NCBI GenBank assembly: GCA_964540815.1 | Contig: CAZIOH010000123.1 | Location: forward strand, 1-15,627 | Reading direction: 5' to 3' | DNA length: 15,627 nt | Source of the DNA: CAZIOH01 sp964540815 | GTDB taxonomy: Bacteria; Myxococcota_A; Polyangia; Fen-1088 | Shown: piece after piece, positions 12,547 to 15,627 of the stretch | Layout of the letters: the number at the start of each line of letters is the position of its first letter | Position numbering within the stretch: the first letter of the stretch is position 1 | Program-made: the position numbers and the translations under genes | Notes under the pieces: generated by a model | The model's input: the letters and a program-made list of their open reading frames with translations, nothing else | Told to the model about the DNA's origin: nothing | Databases searched by the model: none

Positions 12547-12718
12547 AATGAGGCAGGTTGTCGAGCCGCCTGCCAGGATGGTCACCAAGAGGAGGCTGGT
12601 CCTGAGCGTAGGCACGATATGACGCTAGCACAGTCCAGGTCTCCGCAAGGACCAGGCCAACGTCCGTGCTGTCCGGAAACTCATCGCTGAAATGTCCAAA
12701 CGTCGGAATGTCCCGTCG

Positions 12719-13177
12719 TCAGCGCACGCAACGAACATTGAAAGAAAGGGGCATGTCGTAGGTGGACGCGGTGCCGCCGGCGAAGCTGACGCCCCAGGCG
12801 CTGGAGGCATTTGAGGCATCTACCGTCGCGGACCAAAAGTAATTTGCGGGCGTATACGGGAAATAGGTCGCGTCGATTGACGGGCCGGGAGTTGCGACCG
12901 AATCGTCGACCAACGTTTCAAGTTCCTTGATCGCGGGGAGGCGCCAGCCGCTGCCGGGTAGGGCTTCGACGTTGCCAGAGCAATGGAGCAGGGCGCTCGC
13001 ATAGGGGTACAGTGCCGTCGGAACGACCTGCTGCCAGTTCAGACCTGTCTTGCTATCGTGCACGACGCCGCTCGTGGCGGTGAACCGCCCCGCTGGCGCG
13101 CTGGCGCGCGCGGGCGCGGCCACCAGCATCGTCATCAAGGCGACGGCGCCTGCGAAACGTGAGACTGGCGGGCTCAT
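12719..13177 (-). CDS. Secreted DUF1566 (Lcl-type) domain protein
   Basis: A 152-residue protein with a typical cleavable Sec signal peptide (residues 1-26, ending APARASA). The ATG at 13177 is preceded by AAGGAG about 6 bases upstream. The remainder is one DUF1566 domain: VVHDSKTGLNWQQ, then SGWRLPAIKELETLVDD, then ATYFPYTPANYFWSATVDAS and the C-terminal NVRCVR. DUF1566 occurs in bacterial surface and adhesin-like proteins and shares the WRLP and W(S/T)S features with the Legionella Lcl C-terminal domain, which contributes to adhesion. It ends with almost the same bases as the neighbouring lipoprotein gene 13372-14598, a likely duplication. It is predicted to be periplasmic or secreted. Confidence 0.88.
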   Translation of the reverse strand: MSPPVSRFAGAVALMTMLVAAPARASAPAGRFTATSGVVHDSKTGLNWQQVVPTALYPYASALLHCSGNVEALPGSGWRLPAIKELETLVDDSVATPGPSIDATYFPYTPANYFWSATVDASNASSAWGVSFAGGTASTYDMPLSFNVRCVR

Positions 13178-13371
13178 TCAGGCTCCTTGGTTTGCGGTTC
13201 AACCGGCAAAGGAGGTTCGAAGGAAGCGCTGGGCTGACCGCGTCCACGCGCACCGCGACCCCCACCCGCGGCGCGGACGATTGGTGGTCCCTCGTAACAG
13301 GAAGGAATAGCAAATGGGCAGTGGCAACATGTACAAATCATCAAGACGTCAATAATCGAGATGTTCCGGCC
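13178..13371. other. Intergenic region between the two DUF1566 genes
   Basis: 194 bases with no gene. The part at 13310-13360 is AT-richer than its surroundings and may hold the promoter of the shorter DUF1566 gene. The AAGGAG ribosome site lies next to 13177. Confidence 0.35.
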
Positions 13372-14598
13372 TCACCGCACGCAACGAACATTGTTCGCAA
13401 GGGCCAACTTGTAGGTGTACGTGGCGCCGTCGGTGAAGTAGACGTTCCAGGCAAAGTACAGCTCGTTCCCAGCCTGGAGCGTCGAGGACCAGTAGAAGCT
13501 TGAAGCCGTGCTCGTGAACACCGGGTTTATGCTGGGAAACGACCGTCCATAGTCAACGATGGAGAGCAACTCGCTTTTCGTGGGCAGGCGCCAGTCGTGG
13601 TGTCCGCCGGTCGTCAGCATCGTCGCGCAGTAGGTGACCGCGGCGGGCTGGGTCATGGTCGTGGCCGCGGACGGCGACTGCCACATCAGGCCCGTGACGT
13701 TGTCGGTGACCGTGCCGTCTCCGTTGTCGGTGTAGGCGCTGGGGGACGTCGACGGGGGGACCGGCCATTCGGCCCAGTTGGGGTCGGCGCAGCTCGCCGG
13801 CGCGAGGCGCTCGCAGACGGTGCCATCGCCGCAGGCCGACGGGGACCCGGCCGCCTGGTATAAACAGTTTCCTTCCGCGGCGCATGTCGACAGCGTCGTG
13901 GAGGTCGCGCAGGAGGTGCCGGCGGTCTTGCACATGGGATCTGCGACACACGCGCCCGTTCCGCCGGTCCCTGCTTGACCTCCGGAGCCCACGACACCAC
14001 CGGTTCCGACTTGGCCTCCAGAGCTCACGACACCACCGGTTGCCGCGGCACCGCCCGATCCGAGCGCCCCGCCGGAAGCGAATCCGCCCCCGGTGCCGCT
14101 CGCGCCGCCAAGAGATTCAGTCCCTGCGTTCCCACCTTTGCCGCCGGAACCGCCCACGTCGCTACCCGCGCCCAACCCACCAGGTCCTCCGGTCCCTCCG
14201 GGGGCGTTACTGCCCACGCGGAATGCCCACATGTTGCAACCGGGATCCAGCATTCTCGACTGCGACGCCGGCGGCGCCAGTGGGGAAGGGCCGTTCATCG
14301 GGGTCACCGTCAATGTCAGGCTGGTCCCCGGCATGTAACTAGTAAACGTCAGCAGGGCGGAGCCCGTGGTAGAGCCGGGTATGTGAGGAACCGTGCCTTC
14401 CTTGCACCCGCTCGGAACGGCATCGCCGTCAATGCACGTCGTCAGTGCCAGCGTGTCCGCGTTGGCGGCTGCGCCAGAAAAGCTCAGCGACACCAACACC
14501 GAGTTTGGGGCACACCCCTTGGTTTGCCTGCAGCCTAGACTCGTCAACAGGAGGACGCCAAACGGGGCCAAAATCGTGCAGGCGGTCGACGGGCGCAT
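13372..14598 (-). CDS. Lipoprotein with DUF1566 C-terminal domain
   Basis: A 408-residue protein. Signal peptide residues 1-23 end in LLLTSLGC, with Cys23 as the likely lipidation site. Residues 30-130 form a beta-rich N-terminal domain (VLVSLSFSGAAANADTLALT, LTFTSYMPGTSLTLTVTP). Residues 133-215 are a Gly-rich linker with a 12-residue duplication. Residues 217-272 hold a cluster of eight or so cysteines. Residues 285-408 are a DUF1566 domain (DNGDGTVTDNVTGLMWQ, HHDWRLPTKSELLSIVDYG, SSFYWSSTLQAGNE, NNVRCVR). The architecture is a lipid-anchored stalk presenting a DUF1566 head, consistent with an adhesin-like outer-membrane protein. A weak GAAGG lies before the ATG. Another minus-strand frame ends 2 bases upstream. 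Confidence 0.88.
   Translation of the reverse strand: MRPSTACTILAPFGVLLLTSLGCRQTKGCAPNSVLVSLSFSGAAANADTLALTTCIDGDAVPSGCKEGTVPHIPGSTTGSALLTFTSYMPGTSLTLTVTPMNGPSPLAPPASQSRMLDPGCNMWAFRVGSNAPGGTGGPGGLGAGSDVGGSGGKGGNAGTESLGGASGTGGGFASGGALGSGGAAATGGVVSSGGQVGTGGVVGSGGQAGTGGTGACVADPMCKTAGTSCATSTTLSTCAAEGNCLYQAAGSPSACGDGTVCERLAPASCADPNWAEWPVPPSTSPSAYTDNGDGTVTDNVTGLMWQSPSAATTMTQPAAVTYCATMLTTGGHHDWRLPTKSELLSIVDYGRSFPSINPVFTSTASSFYWSSTLQAGNELYFAWNVYFTDGATYTYKLALANNVRCVR
13969..14040. repeat. 36-bp tandem duplication in the Gly-rich linker
   Basis: Two 36-bp units, each ending GACACCACCGGT (13993-14004 and 14029-14040), encode GGVVSSGGQVGT and GGVVGSGGQAGT. They differ at a few bases, and the period keeps the reading frame. 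Confidence 0.8.
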
Positions 14599-14599
14599 G

Positions 14600-14879
14600 T
14601 CAGTTGACCTTCAGAGTGCCGATCGCTGTAGGATAACTCGCGGAAGATCTGGTCAACAAGAACAAACCGGCCCCCACCGCGATCGCAGCGCCGCGGCTCG
14701 TCACGGGGAGCGTGGCTGGCGTCACCCACCGAGCCGTTGGAGTGCTCGCTCGCCAGCTGCCAGGCCTCGGCCACGAGGGGATACGACATTCGACCGATGC
14801 CCAGCTCGCCGCCCTGTTCTCACTGTCCATGCGAACGACGCGACTCGCTCTGGACCGATCTTAGGTCCCATGCGCGGCG
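14600..14879 (-). other. Unassigned coding-like debris upstream of the DUF1566 lipoprotein
   Basis: Two minus-strand frames look partly coding. One contains LGIGRMSYPLVAEAWQLASE (about 14730-14800). Another ends SRGAAIAVGAGLFLLTRS and then YPTAIGTLKVN at a TGA (14600-14602), 2 bases before the lipoprotein start; it contains one membrane-like segment. They may be halves of one frameshifted gene, but I recognise no family. Confidence 0.3.
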
Positions 14880-15058
14880 CTTTGCGGTTGCGAGCTGATT
14901 GGACGCAGCCTCCTCGGTCCCTTCCTCGTCGACCGCCATCGCGGCCCGGTGAAGGACGTGCGACACGCATGAGAGGTACCCGGGAAGCCGTGCGATTCGA
15001 ACATGGCGGCCCGTTCTCGCGGGAAGTAGACGGCTTTGGTGAGCACCAGCCGCGTGCT
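14880..15058 (-). pseudogene. Serpin (serine protease inhibitor) remnant
   Basis: Two serpin landmarks occur in order on the minus strand but in different frames. STRLVLTKAVYFPRER at 15058-15011 matches the conserved s3A strand (RLVLTNAVYF in intact serpins). VSHVLHRAAMAVDEEGTEEA at about 14970-14900 matches the segment before the reactive-centre loop (hinge, VDEEGTEAAAAT). About 100 residues that separate these landmarks in a complete serpin are missing, and the loop hinge reads EEAASNQ instead of a run of small residues. No start or C-terminus is visible. A serpin would be a second protease-inhibitor type in the window besides the Kazal lipoprotein. Confidence 0.62.
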
Positions 15059-15209
15059 TCAGTCGATCGATCCCGGGGGCAGGAGCATGGGATTTTGTGT
15101 CCACCGAGGTCAGAGCGCGCCGCCCGATGGGCGGCCTACCAAGCCATCGAGACGGGTCTGCCCTCGGCGTCGAAGCTCAATATGGCCGGCATCCCGAGCA
15201 AGCCGACGC
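15059..15209. other. Unassigned stretch between serpin remnant and transposase
   Basis: A minus-strand frame reads KYDVVMSVGLLGMPAILSFD and then AEGRPVSMAW before a stop at 15136. It is protein-like but matches no family I know. The overlapping plus-strand frame is equally open, so the strand is uncertain. Confidence 0.25.
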
Positions 15210-15627
15210 TCATGACGACGTCGTACTTCGCGGCGGCCGCGAATGGTGTCGTCGACGACGAGCTCGTGTGATGGAGGACCACGCCGGATAGCGCTCGGGG
15301 TGGGCCGCGTACGCGTTGAGGAGCGCCAGCTGACGGCGGCGCCACTTCTCCTGGGCCAGGCCGTGGTGCATGTCGTGCGGGGTCATCAGCCCGAGGCTGA
15401 CGTGATGGTGCTCGCCGTTGTACCAGTTGAAAAAGTCGCGGCTGCGGCGCTCGCCGTGCTCCAAGGGGTCGAAGCGTGCTGGGAAGTCTAGCCGGTACTT
15501 GAGCGTTTTGAACTGGGCCTCGGAGATGGGGTTGTCGTCGGAGACGTGCGGGCGGGAATGGCTCTTGGTGACCCCCAGCGTGCCCAGCGTTTGCGCCAGG
15601 GTCTTCGAGGTCATCGCCGATCCACGG
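15210..15627 (-). pseudogene. IS3-family OrfB transposase, C-terminal part, runs off the right edge
   Basis: From the window edge the frame reads RGSAMTSKTLAQTLGTLGV, then SHSRPHVSDDNPISEAQFKT and LKYRLDFPARF, then FFNWYNGEHHHVSLGLMTPH and QLALLNAYAAHPERY. This is the C-terminal half of an IS3-type rve transposase, including the catalytic Glu of DDE (in NPISEAQF). The ATG at 15614 is internal, not the start. After AHPERY (about 15290) homology ends and the frame runs on into unrelated DNA to a stop at 15210, so the 3' end is also broken. Whether the N-terminal part exists to the right cannot be seen. Confidence 0.85.

Larger units (their letters stand above)
11851..12615 (-). pseudogene. PKD-like exported protein with two compensating frameshifts
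   Basis: A GTG start at 12615 gives a signal peptide (LRTSLLLVTILAGGSTTC). Two near-identical 14-residue units follow, then an Ig/PKD-like domain with SLYRGDEVIFTATLNDSD, VAWYMDANENC and LCVIVQVTDRSG. The frame stops at a TAG directly after TAVISPAQ (12148). The protein resumes in the next frame as LPVLSNLTFSAAGSSDPGDN, FKWTVTQPG and DICSFTAK. At an A5 run near 11975 it returns to the original frame as TSGTYHVQLVVKDPSQLESA, ending inside repeat copy 3 at a TAG (11851-11853). One missing and one extra base, both in A-runs, explain both breaks and restore the frame. This is either a sequencing artefact or a recently damaged gene. The last codons are repeat-derived, so the natural C-terminus is probably also lost. 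The role is unknown; PKD folds mediate surface adhesion or carbohydrate contacts. Confidence 0.7.

Noticed and set aside
14393..15271. Long plus-strand open frame (292 codons)
   Set aside because: It lies antisense to the lipoprotein start and the serpin remnant, has no family resemblance, and is the kind of chance frame that GC-rich DNA produces.

Overview
The window is GC-rich DNA from what looks like a myxobacterium-type genome (Polyangiales/Sorangium-like delta-proteobacterium). The clues are long glycine-rich (GG-A/S-G) lipoproteins, a secreted Kazal-type protein, DUF1566 surface proteins, an ECF42-type sigma factor with its DGPF-type partner, and strong G/C bias at third codon positions. 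Lineage is inferred from gene style only; no rRNA or other marker gene is present.

The segment is an accessory region bounded by transposase fragments: an integrase-core transposase tail at the left edge and an IS3-type OrfB tail at the right edge. From left to right: (1) an apolipoprotein N-acyltransferase-like gene whose 3' end is cut by the left transposase fragment and whose frame runs off the window; (2) an AAC(3)-I-type acetyltransferase and a Kazal lipoprotein, both on the minus strand; (3) a gene graveyard at 3.6-5.2 kb on the plus strand, with a gutted short-chain dehydrogenase, a truncated DUF5615 toxin, an intact DUF433 antitoxin followed by a wrecked DUF5615 toxin, and a frameshifted MazF/PemK toxin; (4) a minus-strand pair, a CHAP/BBC1-like cysteine-peptidase-fold protein and a lipoprotein whose signal peptide is built from WLG repeats; (5) a truncated VOC (glyoxalase-fold) gene; (6) an intact three-gene operon, SRPBCC - YCII/DGPF - ECF42 sigma factor, with start/stop overlap; (7) a plus-strand right-handed beta-helix lipoprotein; (8) a HigB/RelE-like remnant and a PKD-like secreted protein broken by two compensating single-base indels; (9) two DUF1566 proteins; (10) a serpin remnant and unassigned debris before the right-hand transposase fragment.

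The most interesting unexplained signal is a dispersed repeat (about 1790-1935 and 6929-7056, with shorter pieces at 11857-11893 and 5456-5475). It sits at or just after the 3' ends of minus-strand genes. It has imperfect inverted ends (ATTCAACC / GGTTGAAT) and a central palindrome around CGGCCGA-CT-TCGGCC. One copy lies directly behind the AAC(3)-I-type gene, where an integron cassette would carry its attC site. Whether these are attC-like recombination sites, ends of a mobile element or a REP-like family cannot be settled from this window. No integron integrase, CRISPR array, tRNA or rRNA was seen.

No complete novel defence or biosynthetic system is evident. Intact genes are mostly secreted or surface proteins plus one regulatory operon. 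Between them lie at least eight broken genes, and several breaks are single-base indels in or next to short homopolymers, so sequencing error has to be excluded before calling some of them pseudogenes.
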